Source of the DNA: Opitutia bacterium
GTDB taxonomy: Bacteria; Verrucomicrobiota; Verrucomicrobiia; Opitutales; Opitutaceae
Assembly (NCBI GenBank): GCA_016187925.1
Contig: JACPIS010000001.1
Coordinates: forward strand, 62,001-126,000
Direction: 5' to 3'
Length of the DNA stretch: 64,000 nucleotides
The stretch's first letter is position 1. Each line of letters starts with the position of its first letter. This document shows, one piece after another, positions 24,037 through 33,115 of the stretch. A model generated the notes under the pieces. It was not told where the DNA came from, made no database searches, and worked only from the letters and a program-made list of their open reading frames with translations. A program made the position numbers and the translations under genes.

Positions 24037-25599
24037 TCAGGGCCGGCGCACGGGCTGGCCGGGGCGCTCGCCGGTGAGGGCGCCGTTGCGGATGACCGGC
24101 ACGCCGTTGACGATCACGTTGCTGAAGCCGGTCGCATAGTGGTGCGGGTCGTCGTAGGTCGAGGGATCGTTGACCGTGGCGGGATCGAAAATCACGAGAT
24201 CGGCGACGTAGCCGGTTTTCAGTTCGCCGCGCTGCGCGAGGTGGAAGGTCCGTGCCGGCAGCGAGGTCATCCGGCGCACGGCCTCCTCCAGCGTCAGCAG
24301 CCGCAGGTCGCGGACGTAGTGGCCGAGGACGCGGGCGTTGTTGCCGTAGCCGCGCGGGTGGGGCACGGCCTCGCCGAATTTCCGCGGGCCGGAGTCGGAC
24401 GCGATCATGGTGGCGGGATGCTGCAGGAACTTCTGCAGGTCGGCCTCGCTCATGCCGTGAAACACGGCTTGGGCGCCGCCGCGGGCCTCGACATCGAGGA
24501 TGGTCTCGATCTGGTCGTCGATGGTCGCGGCACCGCGCAACAGCTGGGCCGCCTCCGGCACGGTCTTCCCGTTCAGGCGCGGGTCGGGTTTGAAATTGGC
24601 GATGACGGCGAAGCTGAAGTCCGGCCGCCGGTTTTTTTGCAGCGATTGCTTCATGTCGTCGACGATGCGCTTCTTCCAGACCGGGTCGGCGAGCCGCTCG
24701 CGGAAGCGCTCGGTGCCGCCCTCGCGCGCGTCGTTGAGGATCTGCGCGCCGAGGCTGGTGCTGGAGGCGGTGTAGACGTACTGGTCCTCGCTGATGGCCA
24801 GACCCTCGGCGCGGGCGTGGTCGAGGTAGGCGAGGATGTCGGCGGCCTGCCCCCAGGCGGCGGGCCCGGCGAGCTTGAGGTGGGAGACGTGGGCCCGGGT
24901 TTTCGCCTCGTGGGCAATGCGGACAACCTCGTCGAGCGCCTCGCGGATGCGGTAATTTTCATAGCGCATGTGGCTGGTGTAGATGCCGCCCCGCGCGGCG
25001 GAGGCGCGAGCGAGTTCGATGAGTTCTTCGGTTCGCGCGAAAGAGCCCGGCAGGTAGATGAGCCCGGTGCTGAGCCCGAGGGCGCCGTCCTGCATGGCCC
25101 GGTCGACCAGCCGGCGCATTTCCGCCAGCTCGGCCGCGGTCGGCGGGCGGGCGAAGCTGCCGCCCATGACTTGGAAACGCACGGTGTTGTGGCCGATGAG
25201 CGAGGCGACATTCACGGCCACTTTGGTCTTGGTCAGCTCGGCGAAGAACTCCCCCATGTCGAGGCGCGACGTGCCGCAGTTGCCGGTGATGATCGTGGTC
25301 ACGCCCATGCGGATGAAGTTTTCCGCGTTCGGCAGCTCGGCGATGTCCTCCGAATGCGTGTGCACGTCGATGAAGCCCGGGGCGAGCACGCGGCCTGCGG
25401 CGTCGATCTCCGTCCGGCCGCGGCCCTCGAACTGCCCAATGGCCGCGATATGGCCGTCGCGCACGGCGAGATCGCCCGTCTCCGCCGGATGTCCGTCCCC
25501 GTCGATCAACCGGGCGTGCCGGATGACCAGATCGTATTCCTCGGCCGCAGCGGAGAGATTGAACAACGCGAGGCTGAGCAGAATGGCGGACAGGCGCAT
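24037..25599 (-). CDS. exported D-aminoacylase / N-acyl-D-amino-acid deacylase-type amidohydrolase
   Basis: The 520-residue protein has a Sec signal (first 19 residues, ending SAAAE) and the amidohydrolase superfamily barrel. Metal ligands are visible: GFIDVHTH (His80, His82), GNCG with Cys108, YTSHMR and HVSHLK for further histidines, and ASDSGPR with the catalytic Asp. The NCG cysteine ligand is typical of D-aminoacylases, which hydrolyse N-acyl-D-amino acids. A periplasmic role in recycling D-amino-acid derivatives or small peptides is inferred. It lies downstream of gdhA but behind a strong terminator, so it needs its own promoter. Confidence 0.9.
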   Translation of the reverse strand: MRLSAILLSLALFNLSAAAEEYDLVIRHARLIDGDGHPAETGDLAVRDGHIAAIGQFEGRGRTEIDAAGRVLAPGFIDVHTHSEDIAELPNAENFIRMGVTTIITGNCGTSRLDMGEFFAELTKTKVAVNVASLIGHNTVRFQVMGGSFARPPTAAELAEMRRLVDRAMQDGALGLSTGLIYLPGSFARTEELIELARASAARGGIYTSHMRYENYRIREALDEVVRIAHEAKTRAHVSHLKLAGPAAWGQAADILAYLDHARAEGLAISEDQYVYTASSTSLGAQILNDAREGGTERFRERLADPVWKKRIVDDMKQSLQKNRRPDFSFAVIANFKPDPRLNGKTVPEAAQLLRGAATIDDQIETILDVEARGGAQAVFHGMSEADLQKFLQHPATMIASDSGPRKFGEAVPHPRGYGNNARVLGHYVRDLRLLTLEEAVRRMTSLPARTFHLAQRGELKTGYVADLVIFDPATVNDPSTYDDPHHYATGFSNVIVNGVPVIRNGALTGERPGQPVRRP

Positions 25600-25630
25600 G
25601 CCGCAACGTGGCCGCGAAGCGCCCGGCGGG

Positions 25631-25671
25631 AAACAAAAAAGCAGCGCGAGACCGTAACAGTCTCGCGCTGC
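25631..25671 (-). terminator. intrinsic terminator after gdhA
   Basis: Read on the minus strand, GCAGCGCGAGA and TCTCGCGCTGC form a perfect 11-pair stem (25641-25651 with 25661-25671) followed by TTTTTTGTTT (25640-25631). It ends the glutamate dehydrogenase transcript just before the deacylase gene. Confidence 0.92.
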
Positions 25672-25692
25672 GAAAGGGACCGGAGCGACGGT

Positions 25693-26961
25693 TTACGGGA
25701 AGAGGCCGCGCTTGGCCTTGGCCTCGGCGACCCGGGAGATGCCGAGCACGAGGGCCGCGGTGCGGCGCGAGCACTTGTGCTTGGCCTTGGTCGCATCGAC
25801 GGAGGCTTTGGCCTTGGCGAGCATCTTGTGGAGTTTTTCAAAAACCTCCTCCTTCGACCAGTAGTAGGCCGACTGGTTCTGCAGCCACTCGAAGTACGAG
25901 ACGATGACGCCGCCGGAGTTGCAGAGCACATCCGGGATGAGCTCGATGTCGCCGCGTTGCGCGAGGATCTGGTCGGCCTCGTTGGTCGTCGGGCCGTTGG
26001 CGCCCTCGGCGAGCAGGCGGCACTTGAGTTTGCCGGCGTTCTTCTCGGTGATAACGCGCTCGAGCGCGGCGGGAATGAGGACGGTACAGGGCAGCTCGAT
26101 CAGTTGTTCGTTGGTGAGGGACTCGCCGCCCTTGTAACCTTGGAGCGACTTGTTGGCGGCGATGTAGGCGAGCGCGTCCTTCAGATCGATGCCCTTCGGG
26201 TTGCTGATGCCGCCGGTGAAGTCCGAGATGCCCACGATCTTCGCGCCCCACGCGGCGAGGGCGAGGGCGGTTTCGCTGCCGACGTTGCCGAAGCCTTGGA
26301 TGACGACGGTGGTGTCGGCGGCCTTGATGCCCATGTCGGTGAGGTAGGCCTTGGTGAACCAGGCTACGCCTTCGCCGGTGGCCTCGCGGCGGCCGAGTGA
26401 GCCGCCGAGCGCGACGGGCTTGCCGGTGATGACGCCCGGGTCGAAGTGGCCGACGTGGTTGGAATAGGTGTCCATCATCCAGGCCATGACCTGCTCGTTG
26501 GTGCCGACGTCGGGCGCGGGGATGTCGAGGTTGGGGCCGATGAACGTGGCGATCTCCTGCATGTAGCGGCGGGAGAGGCGTTCGAGTTCACCGGTGGACA
26601 TGTCGCGGGCGTTGACGACCACGCCGCCCTTGGCGCCGCCGAACGGCAGGCCGACGAGCGAGCATTTCCAGCTCATCCACATGGCGAGCGCGGCGACCTC
26701 GCCGAGCGTCACGTCGTGGTGGAAGCGGATGCCGCCTTTGGCGGGACCGGTCGAGATGTTGTGCTGCACCCGGTAGCCCTCGAAGGTCTCGATCTTACCG
26801 CTGTCCATGCGGACGGGCAGGTTGACCGTGAGGCAGCGGCGCGGCTGCTTGGTGCGCTCGCGGACGCCGGCTTCCATGCCGAGGATGTCCGCGGCGGCGT
26901 CGAACTGGGTGCAGGCTTGCCGGAAGACCGGCGAGTCGTAGATGGAGTGGTGAAGAGGCAT
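25693..26961 (-). CDS. gdhA: glutamate dehydrogenase
   Basis: A 422-residue GluDH of the hexameric class, linking 2-oxoglutarate plus ammonium to glutamate with NAD(P)H. The substrate domain has GPAKGGIRFH, LPFGGAKGGV with the catalytic Lys region, and DIPAPDVGT. The Rossmann domain has VIQGFGNVGSETA followed by ISDFTGG. An Asp after strand beta-2 hints at NAD preference, but this is weak evidence. With amt-glnK at 3.9 kb it gives a second nitrogen-assimilation function in the window. It is divergent from a membrane-protein gene across a 151-base gap. Confidence 0.95.
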   Translation of the reverse strand: MPLHHSIYDSPVFRQACTQFDAAADILGMEAGVRERTKQPRRCLTVNLPVRMDSGKIETFEGYRVQHNISTGPAKGGIRFHHDVTLGEVAALAMWMSWKCSLVGLPFGGAKGGVVVNARDMSTGELERLSRRYMQEIATFIGPNLDIPAPDVGTNEQVMAWMMDTYSNHVGHFDPGVITGKPVALGGSLGRREATGEGVAWFTKAYLTDMGIKAADTTVVIQGFGNVGSETALALAAWGAKIVGISDFTGGISNPKGIDLKDALAYIAANKSLQGYKGGESLTNEQLIELPCTVLIPAALERVITEKNAGKLKCRLLAEGANGPTTNEADQILAQRGDIELIPDVLCNSGGVIVSYFEWLQNQSAYYWSKEEVFEKLHKMLAKAKASVDATKAKHKCSRRTAALVLGISRVAEAKAKRGLFP

Positions 26962-27112
26962 AAGAGCAACGATCTTGGGCGAAGGCCCGGGGTTTGTTTG
27001 CCGGCGAAATTGCCCGATGTGTCATACTTTAGCAATTGGCTTCCGATTGGGCGGACCCTTGCATGAAACCAACTTATCCGAAAAGAAGTCGGAATGATTT
27101 CTCCGCCTTAAA

Positions 27113-28510
27113 ATGAGATTCCTCTCGTGGTTGCTCCAAAAGCTCACCTTTGCCGTGCTGCTGGCCGGTCTTGGGCTGACGGCTTTCGGCCTTTGGGTCT
27201 TCCTGCGGGACAACCTCGATTTCGACCTGCGGCGCAGCGAACTCGTCCGCGCCCTGACGGGCGAGTCCCGGCGCATCGACGCGGCGATGGCCGACGTGGA
27301 GGCCCGCATGACGGCCATGCGCACCGAGTACGCGGCTCTGGAGGAGCGCGCCAAGCAGGCCGCCCGGGTCGCGCACGAGGTCGAGTCGCAGTCCGGCGGA
27401 CTCAGCCGGCTGACCGGCGACGGCGCCCAGCTCCGCGAGAACGACGAACGTCTCGCCCGCCTGCGGCAGATGGAGTCCGACGCGAAGACCCGTCTGACCG
27501 AACTGCACGAGCAGTTGACCCGCGCCCAATGGGAGAAGGATGGCCTCGGCATCGCGCAGGGCCGGATGAAGGCCCAGCTCAAGCAGGCCGAGGAGCAGAA
27601 ATCGAGGATCCTGCATTACGCCCGCGAGGCGTGGGACAAATACGGCTGGCACGTCCTGGTGCTGGTCGGCCTGTATTTTCTCGGCCCGCCGCTGGGCCGC
27701 GTGGGGCTTTATTATGGTTTCGCGCCCTTTGTCTCCCGGCGTTCGCCCGTGGTCATCGGCGCGGCGGCGACGGCCCAGCCCGAGGTGACCGTCAGCCGCG
27801 CCTCGGTCGACGTGGCGCTCCATCCGGGCGACACGCTCTGGGTGCGGGAAAAATTCCTGCAAGCCTCGGACGAGGGCCTGACGAAGCGCACGCGCCTGCT
27901 GCTCGACTGGCGGATGCCCTTCGCGAGCATCGCCGCCGGGCTCACCGAACTCATCGAGATGCGCAACGGGGCGGCGGCCGCCGAGTATCGCGCCACGTTT
28001 TCCAGCCAGGAGAACGCGCAGACCGAGGTCGCAGTCATCGCTTTGCCCGCGGGCTCCTCGATGGTGGTGCGGCCGAGTTTTTTGGCCGGACTGATCGGGG
28101 AGGGCGGCCGGCGCGTCGCGGTCCGGCGGCACTGGCGGCTGCTCACGATGCAATCCTGGGTGACGGGCCAGTTCCGCTATTTCGAATTCGTCGGCCCGTG
28201 CCGGCTGCTCATCGCCGGCAGTCGCGGCGTGCGGGCCGAGGTGCTGGCGCCGCGCGGCGGCAATCCCACGCCGGCGCGGCGCACCAACCAGGACTCGACC
28301 ATCGGCTTCACCCCGGGGCTGGCCTACCGGCCGGTGCGCGCCGAGACGCTCTGGACCTACGTGCGCGGGCAGAATCCGCTCTTCGACGACCTGTTTGCCG
28401 GCACGGGCGTGTTCCTCTGCCAGGAAGTATCCGCTCCGGGCGACGCCGCGCAGAGCCGCAAGTTTTGGGCTGGCCTCTGGAGCGGCCTGTTGCGCATCTT
28501 TGGCTTGTGA
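27113..28510 (+). CDS. conserved-looking membrane protein with long coiled coil, function unknown
   Basis: A 465-residue protein. A first membrane helix spans about residues 9-31, followed by a periplasmic or cytoplasmic coiled coil of about 130 residues (heptads rich in Glu, Arg, Leu: AAMADVEARMTAMRTEYAAL and onward). A second helix lies near 178-200 (WHVLVLVGLYFLGPPLG), followed by a 260-residue beta-rich C-terminal domain with HPGDTLWVRE, PAGSSMVVRPSFLAGL and FEFVGPCRLLIAGSRG. The last domain faintly recalls AIM24-like beta proteins, which I do not claim. Divergent from gdhA and 38 bases upstream of uvrB. Confidence 0.8.
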   Translation: MRFLSWLLQKLTFAVLLAGLGLTAFGLWVFLRDNLDFDLRRSELVRALTGESRRIDAAMADVEARMTAMRTEYAALEERAKQAARVAHEVESQSGGLSRLTGDGAQLRENDERLARLRQMESDAKTRLTELHEQLTRAQWEKDGLGIAQGRMKAQLKQAEEQKSRILHYAREAWDKYGWHVLVLVGLYFLGPPLGRVGLYYGFAPFVSRRSPVVIGAAATAQPEVTVSRASVDVALHPGDTLWVREKFLQASDEGLTKRTRLLLDWRMPFASIAAGLTELIEMRNGAAAAEYRATFSSQENAQTEVAVIALPAGSSMVVRPSFLAGLIGEGGRRVAVRRHWRLLTMQSWVTGQFRYFEFVGPCRLLIAGSRGVRAEVLAPRGGNPTPARRTNQDSTIGFTPGLAYRPVRAETLWTYVRGQNPLFDDLFAGTGVFLCQEVSAPGDAAQSRKFWAGLWSGLLRIFGL

Positions 28511-28548
28511 GCGGTTGCGGGCGCGCCGACTCTGGCTAGCCGTAAACC

Positions 28549-30558
28549 ATGTTCAAGCTGCGCGCAGACTACCAGCCGACCGGCGACCAGCCGCAGGCGA
28601 TCGAGACGCTCGTCCGGTCGCTGCGCGCGGGCAACCGCTGCCAGACGCTCCTCGGTGTGACCGGCTCGGGCAAGACGTTCACGATGGCCAACGTCATCGC
28701 GCAGCTCGACCGGCCGACGCTCATCATCTCGCACAACAAGACCCTCGCCGCGCAGCTCTACTCGGAGTTCAAGAATTTCTTCCCGGAGAACGCTGTCGAG
28801 TACTTCGTCAGCTACTACGACTACTACCAGCCCGAGGCCTACGTGCCGTCGAGCGACACCTTCATCGAGAAGGATTCGTCGATCAACGAGGAGATCGAGC
28901 GCCTGCGCATCTCGACGACCAGCTCGCTCGTCAGCCGGCGCGACGTGATCGTGGTGGCGAGCGTGTCGTGCATCTACGGCCTCGGTTCGCCCGATGACTT
29001 CGCGGCCATGCGCATCCAGATCCGGCGCGGCGACAGTTTCGGCCGCAACCGCCTGCTCGAGCGGCTGGTCGACAATCTCTACGAGCGGAACGACTACGAA
29101 CCGAAGCGCGGCAGCTTCCGCGTGCGCGGCGATGTGGTCGACGTCATGCCCGCTTACCTTGAGCACGGCCTGCGCGTGGAGTTCTTCGGCGACGACATCG
29201 AGGCGCTGACGGAGTTCGACCCCACGAGCGGGAAGGTCCTGCGCAAGATCGAGCAGTTCGATCTCTACCCGGCCAACCAATACGTCACCACCAAGGGCAA
29301 GCTCGACGGCGCTATCGCCGGCGTCAAGGCCGAGCTGGAGCAGCGCGTGGCATTCTTCGAGTCGCAGCAGAAATACCTCGAGGCGCAGCGCATTCGCATG
29401 CGCACGAGCTACGATCTGGAGATGCTGCAGGAGATGGGTTTTTGCAGCGGCATCGAGAACTACTCGCTGCACCTCACGGGCCGGAAGCCCGGCGACCGGC
29501 CGTTCTGCCTGATCGACTTTTTCCCGAAGGATTTCCTGCTGATGGTCGACGAGAGCCATGTGACCATCCCGCAGGTCGGCGGCATGTACAACGGCGACAT
29601 CGCCCGCAAATCGACGCTGGTGAACTTCGGTTTCCGGCTGCCCTCGGCGCTCGACAATCGGCCGCAGAGCTTCGCGGAGTTCGAGCGGGTCACGGGCCAG
29701 ACGCTCTACGTCTCGGCCACGCCGGCGAAGTTCGAACTGGGCCGCTCAACGGTCATCGCCGAGCAGGTCATCCGCCCGACCGGGCTGCTTGATCCGGAGA
29801 TCACCCTCCGGCCGACCAAAGGGCAGGTCGAAAATCTCATCGGTGAAATCCGCGCCGCGGTGGAGCAGGGGGAGCGCGTGCTCGTCACCACGCTGACCAA
29901 GCGCCTGTCCGAGGACATCACCAGCTACCTGCGCGAGGCGAAGGTGCGGGTCGAATACCTGCACTCCGACATCGATGCGCTCGAGCGCGTCGAGATCCTG
30001 CGCAACCTCCGGCAGGGCAACTTCGATGTGCTCGTCGGCATCAACCTCCTGCGCGAGGGCCTCGATCTGCCCGAGGTGGCGCTGGTCGCCATCCTCGACG
30101 CCGACAAGGAGGGTTTTCTGCGCAGCGAGACGAGCCTCCTGCAGACCGCCGGCCGCGCGGCCCGCCACGAGAAGGGACGCGTCATCTTCTACGCCGATGT
30201 TCTCACCGAATCCATCCGGCGCACGATGGAGGAGACGAAGCGCCGCCGGGAAAAACAGATGGCCTACAACGCCGAGCACGGCATCACCCCGCGTGGCGTG
30301 AAACGCGCTGCGCAGGCGAGCCTGCATGTCTACGACGGCACCGGGCGCGACGCCAACGCCGCGGTGGTGGCCGAGAGCGGTGACGATGTCGCCACGGTCA
30401 TCGCCGAGTTGGAGGAGGAGATGCAGGAGGCGTCGGACAAGCTCGAATTCGAGCGTGCCGCGCTGCTGCGTGACCAGATCAACACGCTGAAGGGCGGCGG
30501 TGGCCGCGCGACCAAGCCAGTCGCTTATACGCGGACCAAAGGCAACAAGCGGCGTTGA
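28549..30558 (+). CDS. uvrB: excinuclease ABC subunit B
   Basis: UvrB, 669 residues, verifies DNA damage in nucleotide excision repair and loads UvrC. Visible elements are Walker A GVTGSGKTF, the damage-probing beta hairpin YYDYYQPEAYVPSSDTFIEKD, the DESH Walker B helicase box, helicase motif VI region QTAGRAARH, and the C-terminal UvrC-binding UVR motif (IAELEEEMQEASDKLEFERAA). Length and domain order are standard. It is convergent with a hypothetical gene 30 bases downstream. Confidence 0.98.
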   Translation: MFKLRADYQPTGDQPQAIETLVRSLRAGNRCQTLLGVTGSGKTFTMANVIAQLDRPTLIISHNKTLAAQLYSEFKNFFPENAVEYFVSYYDYYQPEAYVPSSDTFIEKDSSINEEIERLRISTTSSLVSRRDVIVVASVSCIYGLGSPDDFAAMRIQIRRGDSFGRNRLLERLVDNLYERNDYEPKRGSFRVRGDVVDVMPAYLEHGLRVEFFGDDIEALTEFDPTSGKVLRKIEQFDLYPANQYVTTKGKLDGAIAGVKAELEQRVAFFESQQKYLEAQRIRMRTSYDLEMLQEMGFCSGIENYSLHLTGRKPGDRPFCLIDFFPKDFLLMVDESHVTIPQVGGMYNGDIARKSTLVNFGFRLPSALDNRPQSFAEFERVTGQTLYVSATPAKFELGRSTVIAEQVIRPTGLLDPEITLRPTKGQVENLIGEIRAAVEQGERVLVTTLTKRLSEDITSYLREAKVRVEYLHSDIDALERVEILRNLRQGNFDVLVGINLLREGLDLPEVALVAILDADKEGFLRSETSLLQTAGRAARHEKGRVIFYADVLTESIRRTMEETKRRREKQMAYNAEHGITPRGVKRAAQASLHVYDGTGRDANAAVVAESGDDVATVIAELEEEMQEASDKLEFERAALLRDQINTLKGGGGRATKPVAYTRTKGNKRR

Positions 30559-30588
30559 GCGGGTTCACCCGCGGGCAGACGGCCGGGA

Positions 30589-31248
30589 TCACTCCGCCAG
30601 CCGGCACTCGTTCATCACGCGCAGCCAGATCTCGCGCAGGTCGAACAGGCGGGGCTGGGCGTATTCGCGGTAGCGGCCGAGCAGGGTGGCGTCGGAGAAC
30701 TCCGCGTGGCTGAGACGGGCGAGGGAGTCATTGAGCTCGCGGAGGCCGCGCTTGAAGAAGCAGATGGCCAGCGTGTAGTCGCCGAGGTCGAGCGCCTGCA
30801 CGGCCTGCAGCGCGTTCTCGCGCCCACGGTAGAGCGAGCCCTGGAAGCTCAGGCCGACGGCGGGGTTGATGCGTTGGGCGTGCGCGGCGATGCGCTCCCA
30901 GTTGGCCAGCAGGCCGGCGTAAAGCGCCTTGGTGGCGATGTAGACGGGATTGCGGTGCAGCGTGTAAGGCTCCCACTCGGTCTCGAAATTCGCGTCCATC
31001 GCGTCGGGTGTGTCCAGCTCGGCTGCCGGCTCGTCTTCCACCGGCGCCTCCATCTCCCAACCCATGCGGCGGGCGACCTCGTCGATGCGGTCGGCCGCGT
31101 GGCCGAGCTGGTCGTAATACCGGAGATAGTCGCGCACGGCTTCCTCGTGCTCGGCCAGATATTTTTCCCAGTCGGTCTCGGTCCACGAAAGCTCGCGGCG
31201 CTCTTCTCCGTCGCTCTCGAACAAACCGTCGGAATCTTGGTTGGTCAT
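30589..31248 (-). CDS. hypothetical acidic helical protein
   Basis: A 219-residue soluble protein with a very acidic N-terminus (residues 1-35) and a predicted all-helical body. The first helices run to about residue 65, an acidic linker follows (APVEDEPAAELDTPDAMDANFETE), and the C-terminal 125 residues are helical repeats that could be TPR-like or four-helix (NPVYIATKALYAGLLANWERI, LGDYTLAICFFKRGLRELNDSLARL). No family recognised. It is divergent from the acylphosphatase gene and convergent with uvrB. Confidence 0.75.
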   Translation of the reverse strand: MTNQDSDGLFESDGEERRELSWTETDWEKYLAEHEEAVRDYLRYYDQLGHAADRIDEVARRMGWEMEAPVEDEPAAELDTPDAMDANFETEWEPYTLHRNPVYIATKALYAGLLANWERIAAHAQRINPAVGLSFQGSLYRGRENALQAVQALDLGDYTLAICFFKRGLRELNDSLARLSHAEFSDATLLGRYREYAQPRLFDLREIWLRVMNECRLAE

Positions 31249-31374
31249 TTAAGGGATTAAGCGGTGACGCTGTGGCGGGAGTGTGCGTGGGTCCGGCCGG
31301 TGTGCAAATAAAATTCCGGACCGGGGGGCGCAGGTTGGGATTGAAGCCCGCCGCCGGGTGGCTTTCATCGCGTC

Positions 31375-31659
31375 ATGTCCGCGAAGATCGAGGTGCATCA
31401 CGAAACCGTGTACTTCTCCGGCCGGGTGCAAGGCGTGGGTTTCCGCTATCAGACCTTGCAGGTGGCGAGGGAGTTCGAAGTCGCCGGCTTCGTGTGCAAC
31501 CTCCCCGACGGACGCGTCCAGCTGGAGGCGGAGGGCGGGGCGGAGGAGGTGGAGGCTTTCATTCAGGCCGTCGCGGAACGGATGACCGGCTTCATCCGCA
31601 AAACCGAGCGCAGTGCCACCCGGCACTCCGCCCAACACCAAGGTTTTATGATCAGATGA
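31375..31659 (+). CDS. acyP: acylphosphatase
   Basis: A 94-residue acylphosphatase that hydrolyses carboxyl-phosphate bonds. VYFSGRVQGVGFRYQTLQVA holds the phosphate-binding loop with catalytic Arg and GVGFR, and VCNLPDGRVQLEAEG matches the second signature with the catalytic Asn. The last 15 residues are less typical. Its stop overlaps the next gene in ATGA (31656-31659), making it the first gene of an acylphosphatase, ABC ATPase, permease, TPR-like operon. The functional link to an ABC system is not obvious. Confidence 0.93.
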   Translation: MSAKIEVHHETVYFSGRVQGVGFRYQTLQVAREFEVAGFVCNLPDGRVQLEAEGGAEEVEAFIQAVAERMTGFIRKTERSATRHSAQHQGFMIR

Positions 31660-32366
31660 ACCTGACCTCTCCGCCAGCGCTTCGGGCCGAGTCGCTGGTC
31701 AAGGAGTTCAGCACCGACTGGCGCGGTCACCGCTGGCGGGCAGTGGATGGGGTGAGCTTCGCCGTACCGCGAGGCGCCGTATGTGGCATTGTTGGTCCCA
31801 ACGGTTCGGGCAAGAGCACGACGCTGAAACTGCTGGCCGGCGTCACGCGTCCCACGGCCGGAAGCTGCCACGTGGCGGGACGCATCGGTTACCTGCCGGA
31901 GTCCCCGGGCTTTCCGGATTATCTGACCGGTCGCGGGCTGCTCGCGCAACTGGCGGCGCTGGCCGGCCTGGACGCGGCGCGGAGCGCAAGGGCGGTGGCC
32001 GGTGTCCTCGAATCGACCGGACTCACGGACGCGGCGGACCGGCCGATTCGCGAATACTCCAAGGGCATGCGCCAGCGCATCGGCCTCGCGCAGGCCCTGT
32101 TGGACGAGCCCGAGATTCTGCTGCTCGACGAGCCGGCCTCCGGCCTCGACCCGCGGGCGCTCGAGCAATTCGGAGCGCTGATCCGACGCTTGCGCGCCAC
32201 CGGTTGCACCATCGTGCTGTCGGCGCATTTTCTGCCGAAGGTGGAGGAGTTGTGCGACCAAGTCATCCTGCTCGAACAGGGGCGGATGATCTACGCGGGC
32301 AACTCGGCGGCGGTGCAGAGCGCGGGCGGATTGCACCGGCTTTATCTGGAAAGGATCGGCGCATGA
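31656..32366 (+). CDS. ABC transporter ATP-binding protein (exporter type, Na+/multidrug-like)
   Basis: A 236-residue nucleotide-binding subunit: Walker A GPNGSGKST, signature YSKGMRQRIG, Walker B ILLLDEPASGLDPRA and the switch His in VLSAHFLPKVEEL. SAHFLPKVEE and the overall length place it in the ABC-2-type family (CcmA, NatA, gliding GldA-like). The upstream junction with acyP is ATGA, and the downstream permease start overlaps its stop in ATGA (32363-32366), so the three are translationally coupled. Confidence 0.93.
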   Translation: MNLTSPPALRAESLVKEFSTDWRGHRWRAVDGVSFAVPRGAVCGIVGPNGSGKSTTLKLLAGVTRPTAGSCHVAGRIGYLPESPGFPDYLTGRGLLAQLAALAGLDAARSARAVAGVLESTGLTDAADRPIREYSKGMRQRIGLAQALLDEPEILLLDEPASGLDPRALEQFGALIRRLRATGCTIVLSAHFLPKVEELCDQVILLEQGRMIYAGNSAAVQSAGGLHRLYLERIGA

Positions 32367-33115
32367 CCCGGGCCGTCCGACCGCGGCGGATCTGGGTGCT
32401 CTTGCAGGGCGCGTTGCGCGAGGCGGCGCATCTGCGGCTGGCGTGGGTGCTGGGTCTGGTCGCCGGCGCCTTCGCCGCCGGGGGCGGCGTGCTGCTGGAG
32501 TTGAACTTCGGCGCGGAGGAGCCGAGGTTCATCGCCGACTACGCGCGGGGCACGCTGCATCTGTGGGGCACCGCGCTCGCCGTGCTGCTGGGCGGCTCGC
32601 TCTACTTCGGCGCCTTGGACCGGCGGACGCTGCCGCTGCTCCTCGTGCGCGGCGTGGTCCGCGCCGAGTGGCTGCTGGCCGTGCTGCTCGCGGTCTGGGT
32701 GGCGCTGATGTGGCTGACCCTGGCCGTCGCCGCGTCGCTCTGGGCTGCGTTGCTCTGGCGCGGACAGTCGGTGGCGCTGTCGGATGTGCTGCAGGCGCTG
32801 GGGCCGGGGTATCTGCAGCTTTGCCTCGTCGCGGTCATGACGCTGGCGATGTGCGCCGTCAGCCGGCAGTTGCTGCTGGCGGCGGCGCTGGCCCTCGGGC
32901 TGACTCTCGCGGCGCAACTGGCGCCGATCGTCGACTGGGCGCGGCTGCACGGCGGCGGCACGGCGCGGGCGGGCTGGGCGCTGCTCGGCGCGCTTGTGCC
33001 GGATTTCGATTACCTGGAAACCGCGCCTCCGTTGTGCGCCCTCCTGAACGCGGCCGGTTACAGCGTGCTCTATTTCGCCGGGGCCGTCCTGGCCTTTTCC
33101 CGCCGTGAGCTCTGA
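32363..33115 (+). CDS. ABC-2-type membrane permease
   Basis: A 250-residue protein with six hydrophobic segments and a short Arg-rich N-terminus. It is the membrane partner of the preceding ATPase by position and overlap. The loop between helices 1 and 2 carries FGAEEPRFIADYARGTLHLWGTALAVL, and LFGALDRRTLPLLLVRGVVRAEWLLA-type segments resemble ABC-2 exporters. Transported substrate unknown. Its end overlaps the next gene by 11 bases. Confidence 0.8.
   Translation: MTRAVRPRRIWVLLQGALREAAHLRLAWVLGLVAGAFAAGGGVLLELNFGAEEPRFIADYARGTLHLWGTALAVLLGGSLYFGALDRRTLPLLLVRGVVRAEWLLAVLLAVWVALMWLTLAVAASLWAALLWRGQSVALSDVLQALGPGYLQLCLVAVMTLAMCAVSRQLLLAAALALGLTLAAQLAPIVDWARLHGGGTARAGWALLGALVPDFDYLETAPPLCALLNAAGYSVLYFAGAVLAFSRREL

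Noticed and set aside
27760-28300. AIM24-like domain in the coiled-coil membrane protein
   Set aside because: Only one short PAGSSMVVRPS-like stretch resembles it; not enough to name the family.
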